Assembly (NCBI GenBank): GCA_020161575.1
Contig: JAIUNR010000007.1
Span: 62,001 to 126,000 of the forward strand
DNA from: Pseudomonadota bacterium
GTDB taxonomy: Bacteria; Pseudomonadota; Alphaproteobacteria; Rhizobiales; Beijerinckiaceae
Length of the DNA stretch: 64,000 bases
Direction: 5' to 3'
In this document: positions 26,237 to 34,379 of the stretch, in pieces
Position numbering within the stretch: position 1 is the first letter of the stretch
Layout: each line of letters starts with the position of its first letter
Notes under the pieces: generated by a model
What the model was told of the DNA's origin: nothing
Databases searched by the model: none
What the model saw: only the letters and a program-made list of their open reading frames with translations
Made by a program: the position numbers and the translations under genes

Positions 26237-27534
26237 GCCCAATCAACCAGCTCGATCGTGTGGCGGACGGGCACCGGGGTGCCCTTCTCCTCAAGGCCGA
26301 GCGCGATCTGGGTCATGCAGCCGAGATTGCCGGTCGCGATCAGCTCCGGCTTGAGGCGCGTGATGTTCTTCGTCTTGCGCGCGCGCAGGCGGCCGGAAAT
26401 CTCGGGCTGGAGCATGTTGTAGGTTCCGGCGGAACCGCAGCAGATATGTCCTTCCGGCACGTCCTTCACGATGAAGCCGAGCTTTCTCAGGACCATTTTG
26501 GGCGCTTCGGTGATCTTCTGGCCGTGCTGCATCGAGCAGGCGGAATGATAGGCGACGACCTGGCCGGTGGGTCGTGCCGCTTCGAGCGGCTTATCCGCGA
26601 GATATTCGGTGATGTCCTTGGCCAAGGCGCTGATCCGCGCCGCCTTTTCCGCGTAAAGCGGATCGCCGCGGAACATGTGAGCATAATCCTTGATCGTGGT
26701 GCCGCAGCCCGAGGCGGTGATGATGATCGCCTCCAGCCGAGCGCCTTCCGCCTCGGCGCGCGCGATCTCGCGCGACCACACATCGATCATGTGTTTCGCC
26801 TGCGCATGGCTTTGCGCCTCGCGCCCCATATGGTGGACGAGCGCGCCGCAGCAGCCTTCGTCTTCGGGCACGACGATCTCGACGCCGAGGCGGTTGAGCA
26901 CGCGGATGGTCGCGGCGTTGATATTCGGGGCGAGCACGCTCTGCGCGCAGCCCGAGAGCAGGGCGACACGCGCCTTGCGCGCGCCGAGGGGCGAAAAGAC
27001 GCCCGGCCCCTCAAACGCCGAGCGCGCCGGCACCGTGCGCGGGGCCAGCGCCAGCATCGCCCCCATCGACTTGCCCAGGACCGGCAATCTGCCGATCAGC
27101 GCAGCGAAGGGCCGCGCCAGCATGGCCCCGAGAAGCGCGAGGCGGAAGCGGCGCGGATAGGGCAGCAGATTCGCCAGCAGGGCACGCATCGCCCGTTGAT
27201 GCCACGGGCGGCGATAGGTCGCCTCGATATGCGCGCGCGCATGATCGACGAGATGCATGTAATCCACCCCGGAAGGGCAGGTGGTCATGCATGAAAGGCA
27301 CGAGAGGCAGCGATCGATATGGGTGACGACCTCTTTCGTCGCGGCTTCGCCCTCCTCGAACATTTTCTTGATGAGGTAGATGCGCCCGCGCGGTGAATCG
27401 AGTTCATCGCCCAGTTCGAGATAGGTCGGGCAGGTGGCGGTGCAGAAACCGCAATGGACGCACGTGCGCAGGATCTTCTCGGAAGCCTGCAAGGCCGGGT
27501 CGGCAAGCGCCGCCAGGGAGAAATTCGTCTGCAT
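26221..27534 (-). CDS. glcF: Glycolate oxidase iron-sulfur subunit GlcF
   Basis: A 437-residue electron-transfer subunit with two 4Fe-4S motifs (CVHCGFCTATCP at residue 26 and CLSCLSCMTTCP) and two CCG domains (DEGCCGALVHHMG and GHICCGSAGTYN), the standard GlcF layout. It accepts electrons from the flavin subunits GlcD and GlcE and passes them to the respiratory chain. It starts three bases after glcE ends, in an operon glcD-glcE-glcF. All cluster cysteines are present. Confidence 0.95.
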   Translation of the reverse strand: MQTNFSLAALADPALQASEKILRTCVHCGFCTATCPTYLELGDELDSPRGRIYLIKKMFEEGEAATKEVVTHIDRCLSCLSCMTTCPSGVDYMHLVDHARAHIEATYRRPWHQRAMRALLANLLPYPRRFRLALLGAMLARPFAALIGRLPVLGKSMGAMLALAPRTVPARSAFEGPGVFSPLGARKARVALLSGCAQSVLAPNINAATIRVLNRLGVEIVVPEDEGCCGALVHHMGREAQSHAQAKHMIDVWSREIARAEAEGARLEAIIITASGCGTTIKDYAHMFRGDPLYAEKAARISALAKDITEYLADKPLEAARPTGQVVAYHSACSMQHGQKITEAPKMVLRKLGFIVKDVPEGHICCGSAGTYNMLQPEISGRLRARKTKNITRLKPELIATGNLGCMTQIALGLEEKGTPVPVRHTIELVDWALGGN

Positions 27535-27537
27535 CGG

Positions 27538-28716
27538 CTATGCTCCGGGATGCATGAGGCTGGGATTGAACAGCCCGGCAGGATCGATGGCCCCCTTGAT
27601 GCGCTTGCCGAGCGCCGCGAGCGGCGCCGCTTCCGGCTCGAAAACGGGGATCTGCATCCGCATTGCTTCCGGCGCCCGGGTCAGCGTCGCGTGGCCGCCG
27701 GCCGCTTTCGCCGCCCGGCGGATCGTGGCGGCGCCCGCATTTTCCGGTATCGGCGTGGCGAGCCAGACGAGGCTGCCGCCCCAATCGTAGAGAACGCGCG
27801 CGGCACGTTCCGCGCGGATGGCCTCGATCGCTTTCGCTGCCTCGGACGGTTTGAGGCTGAGGCGCCAGAGCACCTGATCGCGCGGCTCTGCCAGCGGCGC
27901 GGCATCGCGGATGCGTGGCCATAGCTTCGCGCTTTCCTGTGGGTCGATCCGGCGTAGCGCGCCGAAGGGGGCAAGGCGCTGTGCAAGCGCATCCGCGCGA
28001 TAATCGACGGAGAAGCTCAATCCTTCAATGCGCAGCCAGGTTTTACCCGCCTCGGGATCATGGGCCGCGCCGGTAATCTCGAAAGGGGAGGTCACCGCCG
28101 CGATCATCGCTTGGATCGCAGCGTGATCGTCGAGGCCTTCCAGCATCAGCGTGGCCGATGCCTCCGGCTGCGGGACCACCTTGAAAATCACTTCGCTCAG
28201 CACGCCGAGCGTGCCCCAGGCGCCGGCCTGAAGCTTCACGATATCGAGGCCCGTGACGTTCTTCATCACCCGCCCGCCACTACGGATGATCTCACCCGCG
28301 CCATTGACGAAGGTGACGCCGATCAGGCTGTCCCGCGCCGCCCCGCCCCAGAGCCGGCGCGAACCGGAGAGGTTGCCGGCGGCGACGGCGCCGATCGTGG
28401 GTTCCCCGGAACTGGCGAGAAGCATGCGCCAATCCGGCGGTTCGAAAGCCAGCATCTGGCCTTTTTCACTCAAGGCCGCCTCGATCTCGGCAATCGGCGT
28501 GCCGGCACGCGCGCCGATCACCATCTCGGCGGGTTCATAAAGCGTGATGCCCGTGAGGTTGCGGGTGGAGAGGCTCGTCGCCGCCTGAACGGGGCGACCG
28601 AATTTCATCCGCGTGCCGCCGCCGGAAATGCGAAGGGGGGCTTTGGCATGCGCAAGATCACGGATGATGCCGACGAGTTCCGCTTCGTTTGCAGGAGACA
28701 GGATAGCGCCGGTCAT
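27538..28716 (-). CDS. glcE: Glycolate oxidase FAD-binding subunit GlcE
   Basis: A 392-residue protein with the FAD-binding type-4 (PCMH) fold: PLRISGGGTRMKFG, then GASG-region equivalents TIGAVAAGNLSGSRRLWGGAARDSLIG and GRVMKNVTGLDIVKL. It is shorter than GlcD and lacks its full C-terminal cap, as usual for GlcE. The ATG at 28716 overlaps the glcD TGA by one base (TGATG). It is the second flavin subunit of glycolate oxidase. Confidence 0.93.
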   Translation of the reverse strand: MTGAILSPANEAELVGIIRDLAHAKAPLRISGGGTRMKFGRPVQAATSLSTRNLTGITLYEPAEMVIGARAGTPIAEIEAALSEKGQMLAFEPPDWRMLLASSGEPTIGAVAAGNLSGSRRLWGGAARDSLIGVTFVNGAGEIIRSGGRVMKNVTGLDIVKLQAGAWGTLGVLSEVIFKVVPQPEASATLMLEGLDDHAAIQAMIAAVTSPFEITGAAHDPEAGKTWLRIEGLSFSVDYRADALAQRLAPFGALRRIDPQESAKLWPRIRDAAPLAEPRDQVLWRLSLKPSEAAKAIEAIRAERAARVLYDWGGSLVWLATPIPENAGAATIRRAAKAAGGHATLTRAPEAMRMQIPVFEPEAAPLAALGKRIKGAIDPAGLFNPSLMHPGA

Positions 28717-30161
28717 CACGTGCGCTCCGAGGCAAGGCGTCCCTCAAGCGGAAACACCTTGGCGGGGTTCATCCGCCATGCAGGATCGAAAGCGGCGCGC
28801 ACGCGCATCTGCTGGTGCAGTTCCGTTTCGCTGAATTGGTGGCGCATGAGATCGCGTTTCTCGATTCCCACACCGTGCTCGCCCGTGAGGCATCCGCCGA
28901 CCTCGACGCAGAGCGTGAGGATGTCATTGCCGGCCTCCTCGGCTTTGCGGGCCTCGTCGGGATCGTTGACATTGTAGAGGATGAGCGGGTGGAGGTTGCC
29001 GTCGCCGGCATGGAAGACATTGGCGACCCGCAGCCCGTGCCCCTTGACGATTTCATCGATGCGCCGGAGCACGAAAGGCAGTTGCCCGGTGGGGATGGTG
29101 CCGTCCATGCAGATGTAATCCGCGATGCGCCCGGTAGCGCCGAAGGCGGATTTCCGCCCTTTCCAGATCGCGGCGGTCTCCATGGCGGATTTCGATTCGC
29201 GGATGGTCTTCACGCCGTGCCGCTTCGCGATCTCGACGATCCGCGCGAGCGTGGCATCCATCTCGGCATCGGCGCCTTCCACCTCGATGATCAGCAGCGC
29301 CTCGACATCGAGCGGATAGCCCGCCTTGGCGAAGGCCTCGCAGATCTCGATCGCGGGCTTGTCCATGAACTCCATCGCGACCGGCACGATCCCCGCCGCG
29401 ATAATCGCCGCGACCGCCTCGCCGGCTTGCTCGGACGTGTCGAAGCCGAACAGCACGGGACGCGCGCCCTCCGCCATGGGCAGGATGCGCACGATGGCCT
29501 CGGTGAGAATGCCGAGCTGCCCTTCGCCGCCGCAGAGCAGGCCGAGATAATCGTAGCCGGGCGCGTCCATGGCCTCGCCGCCGATCTCGATCACGGTGCC
29601 ATCGACGAGAACAAGCGTCGCGCCGAGGATATTGTTGGTGGTCACGCCGTATTTCAGGCAATGCGCGCCGCCGGAATTCATGGCGATATTGCCACCGATC
29701 GTGCAGGCGAGCTGGCTGGAGGGATCGGGCGCGTAGAAGAACCCGTCGGCCGAGACCGCATTGGTGATGGCGAGATTGGTGACGCCGGCCTCGACCCGCG
29801 CGAGGCGGTTCTCGTAATCGACACCGAGGATGCGGCTCATTTTCGAAAGGCCGATCACCAGGGCGTCTTCCTGCGGGATCGCGCCGCCGCACAGCGACGT
29901 ACCCGCGCCGCGCGGGACGACCGGCACGCCCTCCGCATGGCAGCAGGCGAGGATCGCGGAAACCTCCGCCGTGTTTCGCGGCAGGGCCACCGCCAGGGGC
30001 AGGCGGCGATAGGCGGTGAAGGCATCGGTCTCGTAGGCGCGGCGCTCATCCTCCGATGTGATGAGGCAATCGGGCGGCAGGATCGCGGCAAGGCGCGCGA
30101 GAATGGCGGCCCGGCGGGCAAGGATATCCGCGTCGGGGAGAGGGAAGGCGATGGCGTTCAT
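28716..30161 (-). CDS. glcD: Glycolate oxidase catalytic subunit GlcD
   Basis: A 481-residue FAD-linked oxidase that converts glycolate (or D-lactate) to the 2-oxo acid. FAD-binding motifs are PVVPRGAGTSLCGGAIP and CTIGGNIAMNSGGAHCLKYGVTTNN; the C-terminal domain ends with FHAGDGNLHPLI and GGCLTGEHGVGIEKRDLM. I use the ATG at 30161, directly preceded by GAGGAGG, instead of a TTG seven codons upstream. It heads the glcDEF operon and is divergent from a LysR-type regulator. Confidence 0.95.
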   Translation of the reverse strand: MNAIAFPLPDADILARRAAILARLAAILPPDCLITSEDERRAYETDAFTAYRRLPLAVALPRNTAEVSAILACCHAEGVPVVPRGAGTSLCGGAIPQEDALVIGLSKMSRILGVDYENRLARVEAGVTNLAITNAVSADGFFYAPDPSSQLACTIGGNIAMNSGGAHCLKYGVTTNNILGATLVLVDGTVIEIGGEAMDAPGYDYLGLLCGGEGQLGILTEAIVRILPMAEGARPVLFGFDTSEQAGEAVAAIIAAGIVPVAMEFMDKPAIEICEAFAKAGYPLDVEALLIIEVEGADAEMDATLARIVEIAKRHGVKTIRESKSAMETAAIWKGRKSAFGATGRIADYICMDGTIPTGQLPFVLRRIDEIVKGHGLRVANVFHAGDGNLHPLILYNVNDPDEARKAEEAGNDILTLCVEVGGCLTGEHGVGIEKRDLMRHQFSETELHQQMRVRAAFDPAWRMNPAKVFPLEGRLASERT

Positions 30162-30284
30162 GGGCCTCCTCGCGGCCGACAAAAAATGGACGCCGCTACT
30201 CTAGCCGAGAATTCCGTCTATGCATCCTGCCATGAAGTGTAAGTGATCCTTTCTCAAGCAGAAATAATATGCGATTTTGTTGCC

Positions 30285-31199
30285 ATGGACCGGCTGGGGG
30301 ATCTCGACATTTTCGCGCGTGTGGCTTCGACGGGGTCGATGTCGCAGGCCGCGCGTGAATTGGGCATTTCGCCCCCCGTTGTCTCGAAGCGCATCAAAAG
30401 GCTGGAGGCGCGGCTCGGTACGCGCCTTCTCGAACGCACCACGCGGCAGATCGCGCTCACCGAGGCCGGGCGCGGCTTTCACGAGCGGGTGTTGGCCATT
30501 CTCGCCTCCGTGGACGAGGCTGAGGATTGGGCCGGCCAGCGCGCGCAGGCCGCGCGCGGCCCCTTGCGCGTTTCCGCGCCGACGACGTTCGGGCGTCTTC
30601 ATGTCGCGCCGCATCTCGTGCGTTTTCTTGAGCGCTACCCGGAAATCCGGCTCGATCTTTCCCTTTCGGACAGTTTCGTCGATATCGTCGCGGAGGGGTT
30701 CGACGTGGCGATCCGTATCGCCGATCTCGCGGATACCAGCCTTGTCGCGAAAAAACTCGCGCCCAATCACCGCGTTTTATGCGCAAGCCCTGATTATCTC
30801 GCCGGGGTGGGGATGCCGGAGGCGATCGGCGATCTCGCGGCGCATCGGTTGCTGGTCCATAACGCGGATCATTGGCGGCTCGAAGGACCGGAAGGCGAGA
30901 CGATCGTGAAGGTCGAGAGCGTTATCCGCACGAATTCGAGCGAGGTCATCCGCGAGGCGGTTCTTGCGGGGCTTGGCATCGCGCTGCGTTCGACCTGGGA
31001 TGTCGGGCCGGAACTGCGCTCCGGCGCGCTTGCCATCGTGCTGCCGCGCTACCGCGCCAGCCGGCGCGTCGCCATTCACGCGGTTTTTCCCTCGCGCCGG
31101 CATATGCCGCAGCGCGTTCGGGTCTTCATTGATTTCCTGGCCGAGCTTTACGGCCCGGTGCCAAGTTGGGACCAAGGGCTCCTGCTCCCGCAAGCTTGA
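30285..31199 (+). CDS. LysR-family transcriptional regulator
   Basis: A 304-residue regulator with the N-terminal winged helix (IFARVASTGSMSQAARELGISPPVVSKRIKRLEARLGTRLLERTTR) and a C-terminal periplasmic-binding-like effector domain (PTTFGRLHVAPHLVRFLERYPEIRLDL). The subgroup resembles those annotated as DsdC- or AmpR-like generic LysR proteins. Its divergent position, 123 bases from glcD, suggests it controls the glycolate operon and itself. A GTG at 30243 could extend it by 14 residues. Confidence 0.88.
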   Translation: MDRLGDLDIFARVASTGSMSQAARELGISPPVVSKRIKRLEARLGTRLLERTTRQIALTEAGRGFHERVLAILASVDEAEDWAGQRAQAARGPLRVSAPTTFGRLHVAPHLVRFLERYPEIRLDLSLSDSFVDIVAEGFDVAIRIADLADTSLVAKKLAPNHRVLCASPDYLAGVGMPEAIGDLAAHRLLVHNADHWRLEGPEGETIVKVESVIRTNSSEVIREAVLAGLGIALRSTWDVGPELRSGALAIVLPRYRASRRVAIHAVFPSRRHMPQRVRVFIDFLAELYGPVPSWDQGLLLPQA

Positions 31200-31272
31200 G
31201 CCGAATGTTCACCTTGCGCTCACGCATTGTGTGCACTAATCACAGGACGTCATATTCACGAAAGGGAATGCA

Positions 31273-31659
31273 ATGTTTCGCCGTTCGGCTCTTGTCGCCT
31301 TCACGCTGCTCTCATTCGGCGCCGCCCATGCGCAGGATGCCGAAGCAGGCAAGACCGTCTTCAACCAGTGCCGTGCCTGCCATCAGGTCGGCGAAAGCGC
31401 GAAGAACATCGTCGGCCCGCAGCTCAATGGCCTGATCGGTCGCAAGGCTGGCGCCGTCGAGGGGTATGCCTATTCCGACGCGAACAAGAATTCCGGCAAG
31501 ACCTGGGACGAGGCGACCTTCAGCGCCTATATCAAGGACCCGAAAGCCGCGATCCCCGGAACCAAGATGGTCTATGTCGGCCTCAAGGACGACAAGAAGG
31601 TCGCCGATCTCGTCGCTTACCTCAAAACCTTCGGCGCGGATGGCAAACCGGCGAACTGA
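31273..31659 (+). CDS. Periplasmic class I cytochrome c (c2-like)
   Basis: A 128-residue protein with a Sec signal peptide (about residues 1-20, ending AHA) and one heme site CRACH (Cys33, Cys36, His37). KNSGKTWDEATF and the distal methionine in GTKMVYVGL fit cytochrome c2/c550 proteins that shuttle electrons between the bc1 complex and a terminal oxidase. GAAAGG lies near the ATG. It is followed by a strong bidirectional hairpin. Confidence 0.92.
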   Translation: MFRRSALVAFTLLSFGAAHAQDAEAGKTVFNQCRACHQVGESAKNIVGPQLNGLIGRKAGAVEGYAYSDANKNSGKTWDEATFSAYIKDPKAAIPGTKMVYVGLKDDKKVADLVAYLKTFGADGKPAN

Positions 31660-31685
31660 TCGCGTTTCCACCCGTCGCGTGCTCG

Positions 31686-31713
31686 TGAAAGGCACCCGCG
31701 CGGGTGCCTTTCA
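31686..31713. terminator. Perfect 28-base palindrome between convergent genes
   Basis: TGAAAGGCACCCGC is followed directly by its exact complement, giving a long hairpin about 27 bases after the cytochrome stop and just before the end of the minus-strand VOC gene. It most likely terminates both transcripts. Confidence 0.75.
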
Positions 31714-31719
31714 TCTGTT

Positions 31720-32121
31720 TCATGCCTCCGGCTCCGCCAGATGGCACACACAGGAGAGCTTGTTGCCGTCGAGATCGCGGATATAGGCGCCGTAGAAATC
31801 GGGATGATAATGCGGGCGAAGGCCCGGCTCGCCTTCACTGGTGCCGCCTGCCTTGAGCGCGGCGGCGTGGAATTCCCTGACCTGCGCCCGGTTCCTGGCA
31901 AGAAAACCCACATTCGTGCCGTTGCCGGGGCGTGCGGGCTGCTTGTCATAGGGGTGCATGACCCAGAATTGCGGTACGCGCGCTTCCGGCGTCGCATAGC
32001 CGAAGCCGAAATTCTCGGGATCGTCATGCTTTTCACTCCAGCCGAGCGGGACGATCACCGCATCGTAGAAGGCGCGGGCACGTTCGAGATCATTCGTGCC
32101 GATTGTCGTGTGGCTGAGCAT
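31720..32121 (-). CDS. VOC-family (glyoxalase/dioxygenase-fold) protein
   Basis: A 133-residue protein of the vicinal-oxygen-chelate fold: MLSHTTIGTNDLERARAFYDAVIVPLGW at the N terminus and FYGAYIRDLDGNKLSCVCH near the C terminus. Metal-ligand candidates are His4 and the Asp/Glu region of RDLDGNK. The family contains glyoxalases, extradiol dioxygenases and resistance proteins; the substrate is not evident. It is a single gene facing the cytochrome terminator. Confidence 0.82.
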   Translation of the reverse strand: MLSHTTIGTNDLERARAFYDAVIVPLGWSEKHDDPENFGFGYATPEARVPQFWVMHPYDKQPARPGNGTNVGFLARNRAQVREFHAAALKAGGTSEGEPGLRPHYHPDFYGAYIRDLDGNKLSCVCHLAEPEA

Positions 32122-32274
32122 GGTCCTCTCTCCTTGTGGTTCTTGCTGGCCGGTGGAGGCTGGGGTGTCATCCCGTCAAAAGCTGTCAGTATGAATGCTG
32201 ACCTCGCGCACCTTGACGATACGGGCCTGCCTGCCTTTGATGGATTGCAGACAAAACGGGGCGGGAGTGCCAGC

Positions 32275-32778
32275 ATGGATATGAGCGACAGCCAGCGGAT
32301 CGAGGCGCCGCGTGACGTGGTCTGGGCGGCGCTGAACGATATCGAGGTTCTCAAGGCCTGCATTCCGGGCTGCGAGAGCATCGAGAGGGTTGGCGAGAAC
32401 GAGCTGGAAGCCAAGGTGACGCTCAAGATCGGGCCGGTAAAGGCGTCGTTCGGCGGCAGGGTGACCTTCTCCAATATCGATCCGCCCAACGGCTACACGA
32501 TTTCCGGCGAAGGGCAGGGCGGCGTTGCCGGTCATGCGCGCGGCGGGGCCGATGTGCGCCTCGAAGCGGATGGCGAGGCGACGATCCTGCATTACGATGT
32601 CAAGGCGGAGGTCGGCGGCAAGATCGCACAGCTCGGCTCCCGCCTCATCGATTCAACCGCCAAGAAGCTCGCCGGCGAATTCTTCGAGACTTTCGCGCAG
32701 GTCGTCGCGCCGTCCGAGGCCGAGCCGGAGGATGGCGAGGCGCCCAAAGGCAAATGGTGGAAATTCGGCAGGGCCTGA
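32275..32778 (+). CDS. CoxG-like SRPBCC-family protein
   Basis: A 167-residue protein of the carbon-monoxide-dehydrogenase subunit G family: EAPRDVVWAALNDIEVLKACIPGCESIE, KVTLKIGPVKASFGGRV and YTISGEGQGG are its conserved blocks. In Oligotropha, CoxG helps recruit CO dehydrogenase to the membrane. Here no cox structural genes lie nearby, so the role is open. It ends in a Lys/Trp-rich tail (KGKWWKFGRA). The start at 32275 has GGGAG nine bases upstream. Confidence 0.82.
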   Translation: MDMSDSQRIEAPRDVVWAALNDIEVLKACIPGCESIERVGENELEAKVTLKIGPVKASFGGRVTFSNIDPPNGYTISGEGQGGVAGHARGGADVRLEADGEATILHYDVKAEVGGKIAQLGSRLIDSTAKKLAGEFFETFAQVVAPSEAEPEDGEAPKGKWWKFGRA

Positions 32779-32781
32779 CCC

Positions 32782-33345
32782 CTATTCCTCTGTGAACACG
32801 GTTTCGAGCAGGGCATCATGCGCTTCGCGCGGCACCGCGTCGATGCGCTGTAGCGCATAAGCGATGCCTACCCGGCGTGCTCCGGGATTGGCGGCGAAGG
32901 CGCGGTCGTAATAGGCCTTTCCGTAGCCGATCCGCGCGCCATTACGGTCAAAGGCGAGCATCGCCGCCAGGATGAGATCGGGTTTCGCCACGGGCCAATC
33001 GGGGTAGGGCTCGCGCGTTCCCATCTGGCCGGGCGCGAGTTCCTGCCCGATCTCGTAGGCGTGGAAGACAAGCCCCTCTTTTGTGATCCTCGGCAGCGCG
33101 AGCCGGAATCCTTCGCCCGCAAGCCGCTTCATGAGGGGCAGCGGGTTGATTTCGCTTTTTATGGGGATGAAACCGGCGATCACGCCGCCCGGCTTGGGCA
33201 GGAAGGCGCGAAAGGCCGGCAAAGCGGCCTTCATCGCCAGAGCCTCGGCAGCCGCGCGCCGTGTTTCGGGCGGAATGGCGTCGCGCAGGGCGTGCATCTT
33301 TGCACGCAGGGCGGCCTTTTCGGCAGCGATCGGGTCCATCTGCAT
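32782..33345 (-). CDS. 5-formyltetrahydrofolate cyclo-ligase
   Basis: A 187-residue enzyme that uses ATP to convert 5-formyl-THF to 5,10-methenyl-THF. Conserved features are the basic N-terminal helix (EKAALRAKMHALRDAI), IAGFIPIKSEINPLPLM, and the ATP site ARIGYGKAYYDRAF (GYGxGYYDR-like, with Lys-Ala in place of Gly-Gly). It converges on the CoxG-like gene with a three-base gap. A second in-frame ATG two codons downstream is an alternative start. Confidence 0.9.
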   Translation of the reverse strand: MQMDPIAAEKAALRAKMHALRDAIPPETRRAAAEALAMKAALPAFRAFLPKPGGVIAGFIPIKSEINPLPLMKRLAGEGFRLALPRITKEGLVFHAYEIGQELAPGQMGTREPYPDWPVAKPDLILAAMLAFDRNGARIGYGKAYYDRAFAANPGARRVGIAYALQRIDAVPREAHDALLETVFTEE

Positions 33346-33387
33346 TATCCACTCGGTGTTTTGCTCTGTGGGCGCTGCGGCAGGGGA

Positions 33388-33419
33388 CTTGTCTGCCGGC
33401 GGGGGAGATCACATATTTG
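33388..33419 (+). promoter_or_regulatory. Predicted RpoH (sigma-32) promoter of hsp20
   Basis: CTTG at 33388-33391 and CACATATTTG at 33410-33419 are separated by 18 bases, close to the alphaproteobacterial RpoH pattern CTTG-N17/18-CYTATNT. Transcription would start near 33425, giving a leader of about 50 nucleotides. Confidence 0.55.
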
Positions 33420-33420
33420 C

Positions 33421-33476
33421 GTTGTCACGCCGTTTGAGGGTGACGTCAACGAGCCGCTTCTTGGAGGGCTTCCGGC
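33421..33476 (+). promoter_or_regulatory. ROSE-like RNA thermometer in the hsp20 leader
   Basis: The last hairpin (33454-33469) reads CCGCTT-CTTG-GAGGGC: a CUUG tetraloop, a G-G pair opposite the Shine-Dalgarno, and the ribosome site GGAGG (33463-33467) locked in the stem. This is the layout of the ROSE element (UYGCU opposite the SD) found before rhizobial small heat-shock genes. An upstream hairpin pairs TCAC with GTGA (33425-33443). Heat would melt the SD stem and permit translation. Confidence 0.65.
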
Positions 33477-33905
33477 ATGTCGCGCGTACCCAGTCTCAAT
33501 TCGCCGTTCCTGCTCGGTTTCGATGATATCGAGCGTGCGCTCGACCGTGTCGCGAAAGCCGCGTCCGATGGCTATCCGCCCTACAATATCGAGCGGGTGA
33601 TGCGGGACGAAAATCTCCCGGAACGGTTGCGAATCACCCTGGCGGTCGCCGGGTTCACGCGCGAGGAGCTTGAAATCACGGTCGAGGAGAATCAACTCGT
33701 CATCCGTGGTCGCCAGCAGGACGACAAGACCCGCCACTACCTCCATCGCGGCATTGCCGCGCGGCAGTTCCAGCGCGCTTTTCTGCTCGCGGATGGAATG
33801 GAGGTCCTGGGCGCCGGTCTTGCCAACGGGCTTCTCTCCGTCGACCTCGCCCGGCCCGAGCCGGAACGGATCATCCGCAAGATCGATATCCATTCGGTGG
33901 ATTGA
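33477..33905 (+). CDS. Small heat-shock protein, Hsp20 family
   Basis: A 142-residue alpha-crystallin-type chaperone. The N terminus (MSRVPSLNSPFLLGFDDIERALDRVAKAASDGYPPYNIER) and the core (LAVAGFTREELEITVEENQLVIRGRQ, then YLHRGIAARQFQRAFLLADGMEV) match the IbpA/HspD class A proteins of rhizobia. It holds unfolded proteins during heat stress. Control is probably double: an RpoH-type promoter and a ROSE-like thermometer, both visible upstream. A DUF1150 gene follows, as in related genomes. Confidence 0.93.
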   Translation: MSRVPSLNSPFLLGFDDIERALDRVAKAASDGYPPYNIERVMRDENLPERLRITLAVAGFTREELEITVEENQLVIRGRQQDDKTRHYLHRGIAARQFQRAFLLADGMEVLGAGLANGLLSVDLARPEPERIIRKIDIHSVD

Positions 33906-34055
33906 TCGCGCATGCGGGCAGGCGATGTGCGCAGACACATCGCACAAGTCGTATACCTAAACTTAAGGTTGTATTCAAGCTTTGCGGAAGCAGGGCCGAA
34001 TGCAACGCTTCGTCAACGCTTTCGGGCGTTTCATCGTATCGTAGGAGGCTGCGTC

Positions 34056-34373
34056 ATGGCCGAGTTGAAACGGAATATGCCACTGAATTCCCCCGCAGAA
34101 GCCGGGAGCCCCGTGCTTTCCGCGCAATCCACCGCCGCCGAGCGCACGCAGGAGGCCCTGGCAGCGATGGGCGAAGGAGAGGTCGCTTACATGCGCGCTT
34201 TCCGTGCATCGGAGCTTCGCCATATCTTCCCGCAAAGCGCTGATATGCATCCTTCCGTCCAGCTTTTCGCGCTTTTCGGGGCGGATGGTACGCCGCTCAT
34301 GCTGGCGGACAGCCGCGAGGCGATCCTTGCCGGGGCATGGCAGAACGACCTCGCCATGGCCAAGGTGCATTGA
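34056..34373 (+). CDS. DUF1150 family protein
   Basis: A 105-residue protein typical of Hyphomicrobiales, with GEGEVAYMRAFRASELRHIFP in the middle and FGADGTPLMLADSREAILAGAWQNDL at the C terminus. A very strong ribosome site (TAGGAGG) lies eight bases before the ATG at 34056. It commonly follows an hsp20 gene, which suggests a link to stress, but its function is unknown. The upstream gap of 150 bases allows its own promoter. Confidence 0.85.
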   Translation: MAELKRNMPLNSPAEAGSPVLSAQSTAAERTQEALAAMGEGEVAYMRAFRASELRHIFPQSADMHPSVQLFALFGADGTPLMLADSREAILAGAWQNDLAMAKVH

Positions 34374-34379
34374 GACGTA

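Noticed and set aside
33346-33476. Possible 6S RNA upstream of 5-formyl-THF cyclo-ligase
   Set aside because: 6S RNA often lies here, and AAGTCCCCTG on the minus strand recalls part of it, but the gap is only about 130 bases, is better explained by the hsp20 promoter and leader, and no full 6S fold could be drawn.
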